DNA from: Candidatus Jettenia sp.
GTDB lineage: Bacteria > Planctomycetota > Brocadiia > Brocadiales > Brocadiaceae
Assembly: GCA_021650895.1 (NCBI GenBank)
Contig: CP091278.1
Coordinates: 1,455,659 to 1,519,658 of the forward strand
Direction: 5' to 3'
Length of the DNA stretch: 64,000 nt
Below the pieces are notes generated by a model that had not been told where the DNA came from, did no database searches, and was given only the letters and a program-made list of their open reading frames with translations. Positions 8,958-17,841 of this stretch are shown one piece after another (position 1 is the first letter of the stretch; the number at the start of each line of letters is the position of its first letter). A program made the position numbers and the translations under genes.

Positions 8958-9590
8958 ATGAATACAAAATATACTTACCGTCGTCTCTCTAAGGACAACG
9001 CTGCCGTTCTCCTTATTGACCATCAATCCGGCCTTGTCAACCTTGTGCAGGACTATTCGCCGAACGAATTCAGGAACAACATCCTCGCTCTGGCTGACCT
9101 TGCCAAATACTTCAAGCTGCCGACCATCCTGACGACCAGCTTTGAAGAAGGTCCCAACGGTCCAATCGTGCCGGAAATTAAGGAAATTCACCCGGAAGCT
9201 ACCTACATTCCACGTCCTGGCCAGATTAATGCCTGGGACAACGAAGACTTCGTGAAGGCTATCAAGACCACTGGACGCAAACAGTTGCTCATAGCCGGTG
9301 TCCTGACTGAGGTTTGTGTGGCCTTCCCAGCACTTTCTGCACTAGAGGAAGGCTTCGAGGTCTTCGTTGTTACTGATGCTTCCGGAACCTTCAACGAGGC
9401 CACGCGCTACGCCGCTTGGACGCGTATGGCGGCTGCAGGCGTTCAGTTAATGAACTGGATGGCTGTTGCCAGCGAATTGCATCGTGACTGGCGAAAAGAC
9501 ATCGAGGGGTTGGGCAAACTGTTATCCAGCCATCTGCCTGCTTACAGAAACCTGATTACAAGCTACTCGGCAAAAAGACCTGTGACCTAA
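8958..9590 (+). CDS. Isochorismatase-family cysteine hydrolase (YcaC-like)
   Basis: 210 residues from ATG 8958, which has AAAGGAG eight bases upstream; the frame is open further 5', but that region is repeat DNA. Family motifs are the catalytic Asp in VLLIDHQSGLV and the nucleophile Cys in LIAGVLTEVCVAFPA. VVTDASGTFNEATRYAAWTR is also typical of YcaC-like hydrolases. The substrate is unknown. Codon third positions look visibly more GC-rich than in its neighbours, which hints at acquisition from outside. The gene sits alone between repeats of families A and C. Confidence 0.9.
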   Translation: MNTKYTYRRLSKDNAAVLLIDHQSGLVNLVQDYSPNEFRNNILALADLAKYFKLPTILTTSFEEGPNGPIVPEIKEIHPEATYIPRPGQINAWDNEDFVKAIKTTGRKQLLIAGVLTEVCVAFPALSALEEGFEVFVVTDASGTFNEATRYAAWTRMAAAGVQLMNWMAVASELHRDWRKDIEGLGKLLSSHLPAYRNLITSYSAKRPVT

Positions 9591-9610
9591 CCATATGATG
9601 CAATGTCCAA

Positions 9611-9663
9611 GTGATGGATTCAGCAGAGCGAATCCATCATAGCATCTTTTCAGGCAGTCTCTA
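9611..9663. repeat. Dispersed repeat family C, copy 2
   Basis: GTGATGGATTCAGCAGAGCG AATCCATCATAGCATC, then TTTTCAGGCAGTCTCTAA. It closely matches the copy at 8014-8071. Confidence 0.65.
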
Positions 9664-9694
9664 ATCGACCCCGCACATCACAACCCCTGTTAGC

Positions 9695-9735
9695 AGCTTA
9701 ATGCATATGAGACTTCACCATATATGCATTAAGCT
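9695..9735. repeat. Perfect 14-bp palindromic hairpin
   Basis: AGCTTAATGCATAT and its exact reverse complement ATATGCATTAAGCT flank a 13-base loop. There is no T-run, so it is not a standard terminator. It lies at the left edge of the repeat nest downstream of the isochorismatase gene. Confidence 0.6.
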
Positions 9736-9825
9736 ATGAATGGATAGAAGCGAAAACACCTGGACTTTCCCTTGAGGAAGAAAGGATCAAGGGGTATGTA
9801 AACGGTGGAGAATAACAAACCACCC

Positions 9826-10210
9826 ATAATCCCCCTTGATTCCCCTTTAAAAAGCTTATCCTTACCCACAAGTTAGGTAGGGAGCGAAGGTAGAAGCAAG
9901 GTAAACCACGAAGTACACGAAGAAAGAAGAACGTAGAGAAGCAAGATTTTGCGAAAGATATAGAGACGCAAGATTTTGCGCTTTTACAATTGAGGTAGGG
10001 GTGTGTTGCTTCGCCTCAAGAAGGGATCGATCATAAAAAGAATTTATTGAGATTTGGAACTCTCTTATTCTTCGTGTACTTCGTGCTCTTTGTGGTGGTA
10101 TTTAAAGATGTGGGTAAGGACAAGTTTAAAAAAGGGGGAAATGGTGAATGTTTTAGAAAAAGGTGAAAAAGAGGAAGTCCCCCTTTAGGAACTTATCCTT
10201 ACCCACAAAC
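9826..10210. repeat. Nested inverted and direct repeats sharing CTTATCCTTACCCACA
   Basis: The string CTTATCCTTACCCACA occurs near 9846 and again near 10192 in direct orientation. Its inverted form TGTGGGTAAGGACAAG occurs near 10108. Each is next to a CCCCCTT..TTTAAA-type motif. The interior has two runs of GAAGTACACGAAG / TTCGTGTACTTCG-like sequence in inverse orientation. No gene is recognised; the stretch looks like layered repeat insertions. Confidence 0.55.
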
Positions 10211-10252
10211 CAGACTGTCCTGGGCAGCAGCTCATAAAAAAACAGCATGACG

Positions 10253-10441
10253 ATAGGGGTAGGGAAACTTCCACCTCCCCTCCCTCCGAACCGTACAGGC
10301 GGATCTCCCGCATACGGCTCTCCGGTCAATGAGTTCCCCATCGGGATTGACAGGGACGCAGTTAGAGTTGGTTACAAGGTGAAAAGCGTTTTCCCTGAAG
10401 AGGTCTCTCACCTCTCTGACAGCGCACACCCTCAGGCGCAC
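10253..10441 (-). mobile_element. Relic of a group II intron 3' end (domains V and VI)
   Basis: On the minus strand 10320-10288 reads GAGCCGTATGCGGGAGATCC then GCCTGTACGGTTC. This is a 33-base domain V with an 8-bp basal stem GAGCCGTA/TACGGTTC and the AGC triad. A domain VI-like hairpin follows (GGAGGGGAGG..CCCTACCCCTAT), ending near 10253. The upstream side (10321-10441) matches the usual pre-domain-V region, but no reverse transcriptase frame is left. The MITE at 10442 abuts and truncates the relic. Confidence 0.75.
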
Positions 10442-10620
10442 TAGTACACTGTCAACTTAATTTATTATAATAGACTCTCTCGTGTTTGTCATTGCGAGGG
10501 TATTTTCCCGAAGCAATCTCTTTTGAAATATCCAGGGGATTGCTTCGGACAATACCCTCGCAATGACACAGCCCCATGCAGTTGAACCGTATTATCATGA
10601 ATTATATTGACAGTGTACTA
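10442..10620. mobile_element. MITE copy 2, intact (179 bp)
   Basis: The ends are perfect 14-base inverted repeats: TAGTACACTGTCAA on the left and TTGACAGTGTACTA on the right. If the outermost TA on each side is the target duplication, the terminal repeat is GTACACTGTCAA. That would fit IS630/Tc1-mariner-type transposition. An inner inverted repeat (TCATTGCGAGGG..GAAGCAATC and its complement) lets most of the element fold back on itself. There is no ORF, so mobility would need a transposase supplied elsewhere. Confidence 0.85.
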
Positions 10621-10668
10621 GGGCAAACCTTTGGTGTTGCCTGTCAAGGCTAAAGCCTCGCCCTACAT
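10621..10668. repeat. Family A repeat fragment (copy 5)
   Basis: GGGCAAACCTTTGGTGTTGCC then CAAGGCTAAAGCCTCGCCC TACATCGAC. It directly abuts the right end of the MITE, so the MITE may have landed next to or in this repeat. Confidence 0.65.
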
Positions 10669-10706
10669 CGACTCCGTGAGTGTTTCCATGGTAAATATTG
10701 ATTAGG

Positions 10707-12430
10707 TTATTTTATTTTAGCAACACCGATATTGGCATCGCCCAGAGAATTATCGCCCCATGCCCCGATAAACCCATTATTCGTCTTTGAGGCATCTTGT
10801 GCAATAGCAATATAATCTCCCATATAGTCCTCATCAACAAAGAAATCATTTACACCAGGAATCGGAGCAAAACTCTTCTTTGTTACTTTACTATTTGTCC
10901 ATGTTGCCCCTGCGTTTTTGGAGGTAGCTATGGTAACATCTATTAAAAAATTGCGTAAATTATATTTACGGTCGTAATAGAGAATACCTATCTTACCGGT
11001 TTTATCTACAGCAATGGCAGGCATAAACTGATCAGCTTTCCTTGTAATGAGATCATTGTTTATCCTGACAGGGACTGACCAGGTACTCCCTCCATCTGTG
11101 GATTTGCTAAAAAGGATATCCGCAAAATGGTACTGCCCATCGAAAGCAAAGAAATCACTTTGCGAAAGGTTTCTACCGTCATGCCAAACGATGTAAACAT
11201 TGCCATTGGTAGCTGTACCAGAGGTATCAACAGCAAGACCCTGAAGATCAAAATTGGCTCGGAAACCTCCTTGAAGTAAAAAAGAATCTCCCACAGGAAT
11301 GACAGAAGAAACTTCGACTTTGGTACTAAAGGTCTTTCCATCATCAATAGACTTACGAATCTTAATACTGCGATCTTCGGACTCATCAAACTCTTCCCAT
11401 GCTACATAGATTTCTCCTGTTGGTCCAACAGCTACCTGTGAATTGGTTACCAGGATTCTCTCTGAGCCCTCCACAATTTTTACCGGTTGTGACCAGGTTA
11501 CTCCACCATCAGCCGATTTTACCAATTCTATTCTTGTTATATCTGATGTAACACCAAATTCAAACTTAGTATAGGTAACATAAATACTATCGGGTGATCC
11601 TGGTTTAACAGCCATCCATGGTTTATCAAGGAAATCCCCGCCATTCACAACCGATGCCATAACAGAGCCTCCCCATGAAAATCCTCCATTCGTAGATTTG
11701 GAGACAGAAATGCCATCACCTACAACTTCATCGTCAACGATGTCCTGAGCAATACTTGCATAATAGAATGTAGAGCTGCTCGTAGCCCTTACAACGGGGT
11801 CTCCCAGCAAATCGCGGGCATCAATATCATCAGGAATAGGGTCGGCCACAAGTATTCCTTTATCCGTAAAGGCCGCTCCTGCTTTACTGGATCTAGACCA
11901 TCCGATAAAACTAAAACTACCGCTGGGGCTTGGACTGGGAGGAAGTGTTGGATCAAAAAGCGGAAGAAATGTGGCCGCGAAGGATCCAGTATCGTTAAAA
12001 CCGCATACGGCATTATTCCCCACCAACCCACACTGGTTTCATTCTGTGTCGATCCTGCAAAACGTGAGAAGAAGTCCGATTTCGCAAATGGGTTATTTCC
12101 GGTAAAAGGAGCTAAAGGAGCCAGGAATTTATCAACGTTGGTATCCATACCTCTTTCCTTTAAAAATCCACCCCGCTCTACAACTCTCTCTAAAATGGGC
12201 TTAATACTACCCCATTGTTCCCCGAAATTGACAATCATTTTACCCCCGGTAGAAAGATGGTTGACCCCTTTTCCTAGACGTTGTTTTAAAAATTTTCCCC
12301 GATCAGATAATCTTTCAAGCCGTGCAAGGGCAGTTTTGTGACCAGGTTGTGCTCCTACAGGCATACTCCCAAAAAGCCCTACAATACTTATTATACTTAT
12401 TACGGATATTACCTTTTCCCTCCTCAGCAT
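10707..12430 (-). pseudogene. Exported sialidase/BNR-repeat protein split by a frameshift
   Basis: The gene starts at ATG 12430 (AAAGGAGAG upstream) with a signal peptide (VISVISIISIVGLFGSMPVGA). The frame reads to STQNETSVGWWG near 12030. The remaining ~430 residues are in another frame, resuming at VGNNAVCGFNDTGSF. Joined by one inserted base, the protein reads QNETSV-x-VGNNAVCGFND, a normal sialidase-like entry. BNR/Asp-box-type repeats follow (SKSTNGGFSWGG, SADGGVTWSQP, SIDDGKTFS, STDGGSTWS, SKNAGATWT). The break lies in a G-rich run (GTGGGTTGGTGGGG), so a sequencing indel is possible. True glycosidase activity is not implied. Confidence 0.75.
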
Positions 12431-13087
12431 TTTATCTCTCCTTTCACTTACACGTTTTAAACAAAGCTGTTTATTATATTTACTAACTATCAATCCCATA
12501 AAAGAATATGTGCCAACGCCAATATACCTTGCTTTAAATTTCCTAAAATGCAAATTAAGACTTCGGTAACTTCTGCAACATCAGGAATCTCCACCACCAC
12601 GAGAGAAAGTAACAGTTATTTTACGTTAGGTCAAAAAACATACCGCAAGAATTTATCCTGCAAAACTATAATTACATCCTCCCACTACACATGCGTTTTA
12701 ATGTAAAGAATTATTTATGATAATATATTGATAAAATTGGCTTTATAGCTTATAAGAGGAAGATTTAAAAAAAGATCATTTATGGCAATAAAAAACATGA
12801 TTACATCATTTTATGCGAAGGAGGTTAAAGTGTAACATGACACAAAAGTGTGCCGATACAAAAGTGAGACATACTACATGTCACCAATAATCCATTCGAG
12901 GATAATTATATTAGGTATCTTGTTAAGATTATGGAAGGCAGAAAGAAATGAACTCCTCCTTTCATAAGAATACCAGAGCAATCCAGCCTTATCTTGAGTA
13001 ACTACAATAAGTCATAGAAAAAAAGATAAATAAGCGATATAATCGGCAATGGATTTTTTAAAAAGCAAACAGAGGAAAATTACTCGC
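12431..13087. other. Gene-free region between divergent genes
   Basis: No gene is recognised. It contains AT-rich stretches suitable for two divergent promoters, but no box pair strong enough to name. Confidence 0.4.
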
Positions 13088-13810
13088 ATGAAAGTAGCAT
13101 ACAAAACGGATGTTGGTAAACAGAGGACACACAACGAAGATAGCATTCTTATTGATATGTGTATGGGTATTTTTCTCCTCGCCGATGGATTAGGAGGACA
13201 CCAGGCAGGTGAAGTAGCGAGCAATCTGGCTGTTAAAGAATCTTATACCTATCTCAAAGAAAATTTGAACAAGGTGAAAAGTGAAGGAGAAGTTTTAAAA
13301 CTCTTGACCGAATCCCTTTTAAAGGCACACAATACCATAAGAGCAAAATCAATGGCAGATATAAACCTTATGGGTATGGGGACAACCCTTATACAGATGT
13401 TGATTAAAGATAGTAGCGCGTATATTTGCCATGTAGGCGACAGCAGGGTATATTTTTTCAGAGAAGAAATAAAGCAGATTACCAAAGACCATACATTTGA
13501 AAATTATCTTATGGAAGATGAAATAATACAGCGCGAGTATCTTCCTTTACAAAAACTGCACATACTTACGCAGGCTGTAGGTGAGTCAGAGACAATAGTC
13601 CCGGAATTAAAACAGGTAAAACTGAAAGCAGAAGATATGCTTCTCGCTTGTTCGGACGGTCTCACCGATATGCTCTCAGGCAAAGAAGTAGAATCAACAA
13701 TTTACCAGTATAGAGATAATCTCAACACGGCGGTAGATAGCCTGATAAAAGAGGCAAACAATAAAGGCGGAATGGATAATATTTCTGTGATATTAATAAA
13801 GTATGAATAA
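13088..13810 (+). CDS. PP2C-type serine/threonine phosphatase
   Basis: 240 residues from the Met of MKVAYKTDVGKQRTHNEDS, with AGAGGAA 11 bases upstream; an ATG at 13049 would add 13 unlikely residues. PP2C metal-binding motifs are clear: VGKQRTHNEDS, LLADGLGGHQAG, CHVGDSRVYFF, ACSDGLTDML and GGMDNISVILI. It would dephosphorylate Ser/Thr targets of Hanks-type kinases using two Mn/Mg ions. No kinase is adjacent. It is cytosolic, with no membrane segment. The M1-like gene follows 31 bases later, so the two may be cotranscribed. Confidence 0.92.
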   Translation: MKVAYKTDVGKQRTHNEDSILIDMCMGIFLLADGLGGHQAGEVASNLAVKESYTYLKENLNKVKSEGEVLKLLTESLLKAHNTIRAKSMADINLMGMGTTLIQMLIKDSSAYICHVGDSRVYFFREEIKQITKDHTFENYLMEDEIIQREYLPLQKLHILTQAVGESETIVPELKQVKLKAEDMLLACSDGLTDMLSGKEVESTIYQYRDNLNTAVDSLIKEANNKGGMDNISVILIKYE

Positions 13811-13841
13811 AAGTGAATATTGAGAAAAAGAGGTTTATAAC

Positions 13842-15974
13842 ATGTTTAATCTAAGATCGGCGAAGAATATATTGCTTTTTGTTTATTTTACGATACCCAT
13901 AACCATGTTCTCGGTAAATGCAGAGGCAATCCATAAAAACAAGATCGTGAACCATACCATAGAAATCGAGCTCTTTTTGAAAGATCACAAGCTAAAGGCC
14001 ATCGATCATATGAGTATACCTTATGAACATGATGAGAAGGTTTTGTGCTTTATGAATCGGTCATTCCAAATCTTATCAATCAGTACTTCAAAGAGAAAAT
14101 TAGATTTTCATATAAGAAATACACCTGATAAAGGGCCGCAATGTCTGGAGATATCCATACCATCCGACTTAAGGGAACGTAATGAATTAACTTTAGACAT
14201 TGTGTATGAGGGGTCTCTCACTGCAACACCTGTTTCACTGGAAGAGGAAGATGTCGGCGAGACAACGGGTACTATCAGTGAGAGAGGGGTTTATCTGAGT
14301 CCTGCGTGCATCTGGTATCCTGATATACCTTCTTCTCTGGCAACCTTTAAGATAACGGTCATTACCCCTATAGGATATGAGGCGGTAACCCAGGGCGCAC
14401 TGATAAGCAAAACATCAGATGACCATAAGACGTATACAACATGGGAAGAAAAAAATGTATCCGAGGGATGCGATCTTGTAGCGGGAAAATATCAGGTAAC
14501 GAATATGAGCCATAACGGCATCGATATTTATGCCTTTTTCTTCCCTGAAGAGCAAAATTTAGCAAAGACATACCTGGATGCTACCATACGCTATTTGGAT
14601 ATGTACCAAAAACTTTTGGGAAATTACCCATATAGAAAGTTTGCTATCGTGGAAAATTTTTTTCAAACCGGATATGGTATGCCATCGTTTACTCTCCTGG
14701 GCAGTACCGTTGTAAAATTACCCTTTATTGTAGATACTTCGCTTGGTCACGAGATACTGCATAACTGGTGGGGCAACTCTGTCTTTGTGGATGAGTCACA
14801 AGGAAATTGGTGTGAGGGACTGACTACCTATATGGCAGATTATTATTATAAAGAACTCAAGGATAGTAATTCAGCAATGGAATATCGCAAGGATATTTGC
14901 AGAAAATACACCAATTATGTAACCGAACAGAATGATCTCCCGTTATCAAAATTTACCGGCAGAATAGACCCGATAACTCAGTCTGTCGGATATGGAAAGA
15001 CAGCAATGGTATTCCATATGTTAAGACGCATGGTCGGTGACGAGTTGTTTTATACAGCCTTGAGGAATTTTTATAAAAACAAAATCTGGCAACAGGCTAG
15101 TTGGAAAGATATCCAGCATACGTTTGAAGATATCGGCAAAATAGATCTGTCCTGGTTTTTTGAACAATGGGTTAACCGGAAAGGCGCGCCTTTTATTGAA
15201 TTGGGTAAAACAGAGGTAGAGAAGGTTAGTGACGGCTGGTTGGTAAAGGTAGAGATCTTGCAAAAAGATACACCATACCGCCTCTCCATACCGGTCATTC
15301 TGGAATTGGAAGATGGAAATTTTTCTACAACTGTAGAACTAAAAGAAACATCGAATACCTTTTCCATACAAACAAAATCTCAACCTAAATATATTGCCAT
15401 AGACCCTCAGCATGACGTATTTCGGCGTTTACATCTTGGAGAAATTCCTCCCACCATAGATTTAGTACTGGGAGATTATGAGAAGGTTATTGTATACCCA
15501 ACAGGTGGTGAAAGCGCTTCGCAGAAGGCTTATAAAAAATTAGCAGAATCGATAGCGGATAATGAAGGAATTGTAAAAGCGGATACAGAAGTCACAGAAA
15601 CGGAAATAACTCAAAAAAGTTTGTTCATTTTGGGAGGGTTATCCGAGAATAAACTAACAAAGATGCTTTTAGGAGATTTGCCAGAAAATTTCTTGCTTGA
15701 AGAAAATGCTTTTACCGTAAACAGTACAACCTTTAATAATAAAGGTAATGCACTTCTGGTAACCCTGAGAAATCCTCAAAACAGAAAAAAAGGTATTGCC
15801 TTGTTCCTCACTTTTAATGCTGCCACGATTGATACCTTAGGCTTAAAGATTCCGCGCTATGGAAAGTATAGCTATCTTATCTTTGCTGACGGAAAAAATA
15901 TCGATAAAGGAACCTTTACCGTAACAGATAGCCCATTACAACGGGAGCTTCGAATCTTACTTTTTGGTAAATGA
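13842..15974 (+). CDS. Exported M1-family (gluzincin) aminopeptidase-like protein
   Basis: 710 residues with a signal peptide (ILLFVYFTIPITMFSVNA). The zinc site is HEILH at residues 303-307, with the third ligand Glu325 in GNWCEGLTTYMADY. The spacing is 17 residues, as in the prokaryotic HNWWGN..NWCEGL subgroup. An upstream NYPYRKFAIVENFF..GYGMPSFTLLG block takes the place of the GAMEN region. The last ~250 residues form beta-rich domains of unclear function. It is probably a periplasmic peptidase. It follows the phosphatase gene closely. Confidence 0.88.
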   Translation: MFNLRSAKNILLFVYFTIPITMFSVNAEAIHKNKIVNHTIEIELFLKDHKLKAIDHMSIPYEHDEKVLCFMNRSFQILSISTSKRKLDFHIRNTPDKGPQCLEISIPSDLRERNELTLDIVYEGSLTATPVSLEEEDVGETTGTISERGVYLSPACIWYPDIPSSLATFKITVITPIGYEAVTQGALISKTSDDHKTYTTWEEKNVSEGCDLVAGKYQVTNMSHNGIDIYAFFFPEEQNLAKTYLDATIRYLDMYQKLLGNYPYRKFAIVENFFQTGYGMPSFTLLGSTVVKLPFIVDTSLGHEILHNWWGNSVFVDESQGNWCEGLTTYMADYYYKELKDSNSAMEYRKDICRKYTNYVTEQNDLPLSKFTGRIDPITQSVGYGKTAMVFHMLRRMVGDELFYTALRNFYKNKIWQQASWKDIQHTFEDIGKIDLSWFFEQWVNRKGAPFIELGKTEVEKVSDGWLVKVEILQKDTPYRLSIPVILELEDGNFSTTVELKETSNTFSIQTKSQPKYIAIDPQHDVFRRLHLGEIPPTIDLVLGDYEKVIVYPTGGESASQKAYKKLAESIADNEGIVKADTEVTETEITQKSLFILGGLSENKLTKMLLGDLPENFLLEENAFTVNSTTFNNKGNALLVTLRNPQNRKKGIALFLTFNAATIDTLGLKIPRYGKYSYLIFADGKNIDKGTFTVTDSPLQRELRILLFGK

Positions 15975-16187
15975 AATTATATTATGAAAACACCATTTCA
16001 TCCATGAAATTTCTTATCTATAATCCCATGATAATAAGACACATCTTTATTAATATTTAAGTGGCACTGAAATTTACTACTTAGAAGATATTTTACGTTT
16101 TTTTAGTTTTTATTACCAAGTGGAACGTCTTTTGTCTTCTTTCTAAGGATTATTATTATTTATGTATTTAAAAGCGTACAAAGTCTC

Positions 16188-16925
16188 ATGAGACAATTAC
16201 TTTCTTTTAGCGTTTTACTTGCACTCTTAAGTTGGAATATTATATCTTCAAAGGATATAGTAGCCGGCCAGAGTTATACCGAAACAGAAGTTGTGGATGG
16301 TGGCACCATTACAGGAAATGTGAAATATGAGGGTGTTTTAGCAGCACAATCATTAAACCTGCAAGGTGGCTGGGAACTACCCGATATCTCCAAAACTGTT
16401 TCTGAAAAAATTGTTGTTAACAAGGTCAATAGCGGCCTCAAATATGCGGTTATCTCAATTACCGATATTACAGAAGGTAAGAAGAAAGAAATACCAGCTA
16501 TTCATCCGATTATAGATCAACAGAAAAATACCTTCATCCCTCGTGTAACTGCGATTTTAGAAGGAACTACCGTAGACATCTTAAACGGGGATGAAGAACT
16601 CCATACGGTTCATACCCGATCAGTGAAAAACCAACCCTTTAATCTTGGCACAACGTATAAGCAGAGAATATCAAAGAGATTTGACCATTCCGAGGTTATT
16701 AAATTATCTTGTGATATTCACAAGAGTTCGTATGCATGGATTATCATCCTGGATAATCCCTATTTTGATATAACAGATAAACATGGATATTTTGAGATTT
16801 GTGACATCCCCCCAGGAATATACAAATTAAGAGCGTGGCATGAGGAGTTAGGAAATCTAGAGAAGGAGGTAACGGTTAAACCCAAAGAAATTACAAACAT
16901 AGAATTAATATATTCTCAGGATTAG
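16188..16925 (+). CDS. Exported cupredoxin-like/carboxypeptidase-regulatory-like protein
   Basis: 245 residues with a signal peptide. The N-terminal part (GGTITGNVKYEG) and the final part (GYFEICDIPPGIYKLRAWHEELG) look like the prealbumin-type regulatory fold. The centre resembles the plastocyanin-like proteins annotated near methylamine-utilization genes: TVDILNGDEELHTVHTRS and KLSCDIHKSSYAWIIIL. The His, Cys and His residues there could bind copper. It precedes the diheme cytochrome and HAO-like genes by about 85 bases, so a role as an electron carrier or assembly factor is plausible but unproven. Confidence 0.7.
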   Translation: MRQLLSFSVLLALLSWNIISSKDIVAGQSYTETEVVDGGTITGNVKYEGVLAAQSLNLQGGWELPDISKTVSEKIVVNKVNSGLKYAVISITDITEGKKKEIPAIHPIIDQQKNTFIPRVTAILEGTTVDILNGDEELHTVHTRSVKNQPFNLGTTYKQRISKRFDHSEVIKLSCDIHKSSYAWIIILDNPYFDITDKHGYFEICDIPPGIYKLRAWHEELGNLEKEVTVKPKEITNIELIYSQD

Positions 16926-17010
16926 AAATGTGGTAAAGAGTTGTAATAGTTAAAAATAGTTACATTTATAGTTAGGTTTGTAAAACGCAATCGAAAGGAG
17001 GAGGGCAGAT

Positions 17011-17808
17011 ATGAGACCTAAGGTTTTATTGGATAAGGTTGGCTTATGGAGCACTACGGCAGTGGCAAGTATAGCGCTGGCGCTAAGTATTGCACCGACT
17101 ACTGCTAAAGCAGTTACTATACCAACAGAGGTCACAGAATTGGGTAAAAATACCTACAAAAAATATTGTAGCGCCTGTCACGGTGAAGAAGGACATGGGG
17201 ATGGACCTTTGGCAAGATCCATGCTTCCAAAACCACGTGATTTTACCCGAGGAGCTTATAAATTTAGAACAACCCCCAGCGGTTCACTCCCTACAGATAA
17301 TGATATCTATAGAACGATTTCCTTTGGAGTACCGAATTCGACGATGATCCCCTGGGATATTTTGTCTGAAGAAGAGCGTGCCTCAGTAATTCCGGTTTTA
17401 AAGAGTTTCTCAGAGGCATTTGAATTCAGACAACCAGACGCACCTGTGAATGTCGGATTAGAGGTAAGACCGACAGAAAGGACTATTGCAGAAGGAAAAA
17501 AGATTTACGAGGAAAAGTTAGAATGCTGGAAGTGTCATGGTGTTGAAGGGCGTGGTGATGGTCCCAGCGCAGCAGAACAAGAGGATGATTTTGGGTTCCC
17601 CATAAAACCTTTTGATTTTACTACGGGAAAATTCAAGGGTGGAAATTCATCCACAGATATATATCTCAGATTTACTACCGGATTGAATGGTACTCCTATG
17701 CCATCTTTTGCCAAGGAGCTTACAGACGAACAAAGGTGGTATTTAACCCACTACGTAATGTCACTCGTAAAACCAGAGGAAAATCATAAAAATAAAGAAT
17801 GTAAATAA
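17011..17808 (+). CDS. Diheme cytochrome c
   Basis: 265 residues with an N-terminal signal segment (TTAVASIALALSIAPTTAKA). There are two class I cytochrome domains: CSACH at 53-57 and CWKCH at 172-176. Each is followed by GEEGHGDGP- or GVEGRGDGP-type loops and a distal Met candidate (NSTMIPWD, NGTPMPSF). A strong AAAGGAGGAGG lies upstream. It is followed 33 bases later by the octaheme gene. In Kuenenia, diheme protein kustc0457 pairs with the octaheme kustc0458 in the same way, so this is probably its electron partner. That correspondence is from memory and needs alignment. Confidence 0.92.
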   Translation: MRPKVLLDKVGLWSTTAVASIALALSIAPTTAKAVTIPTEVTELGKNTYKKYCSACHGEEGHGDGPLARSMLPKPRDFTRGAYKFRTTPSGSLPTDNDIYRTISFGVPNSTMIPWDILSEEERASVIPVLKSFSEAFEFRQPDAPVNVGLEVRPTERTIAEGKKIYEEKLECWKCHGVEGRGDGPSAAEQEDDFGFPIKPFDFTTGKFKGGNSSTDIYLRFTTGLNGTPMPSFAKELTDEQRWYLTHYVMSLVKPEENHKNKECK

Positions 17809-17841
17809 CATTTAATATGTTGATCATAGGGAGGTAAAGAG

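Noticed and set aside
5809-10668. Possible CRISPR array from the recurring repeats
   Set aside because: The repeats are widely and irregularly spaced, differ from each other and are palindromic; there are no regular spacers or cas genes.
13049-13087. Upstream ATG for the PP2C phosphatase
   Set aside because: No ribosome site before 13049, and the added 13 residues do not match the family start; 13088 has AGAGGAA upstream.
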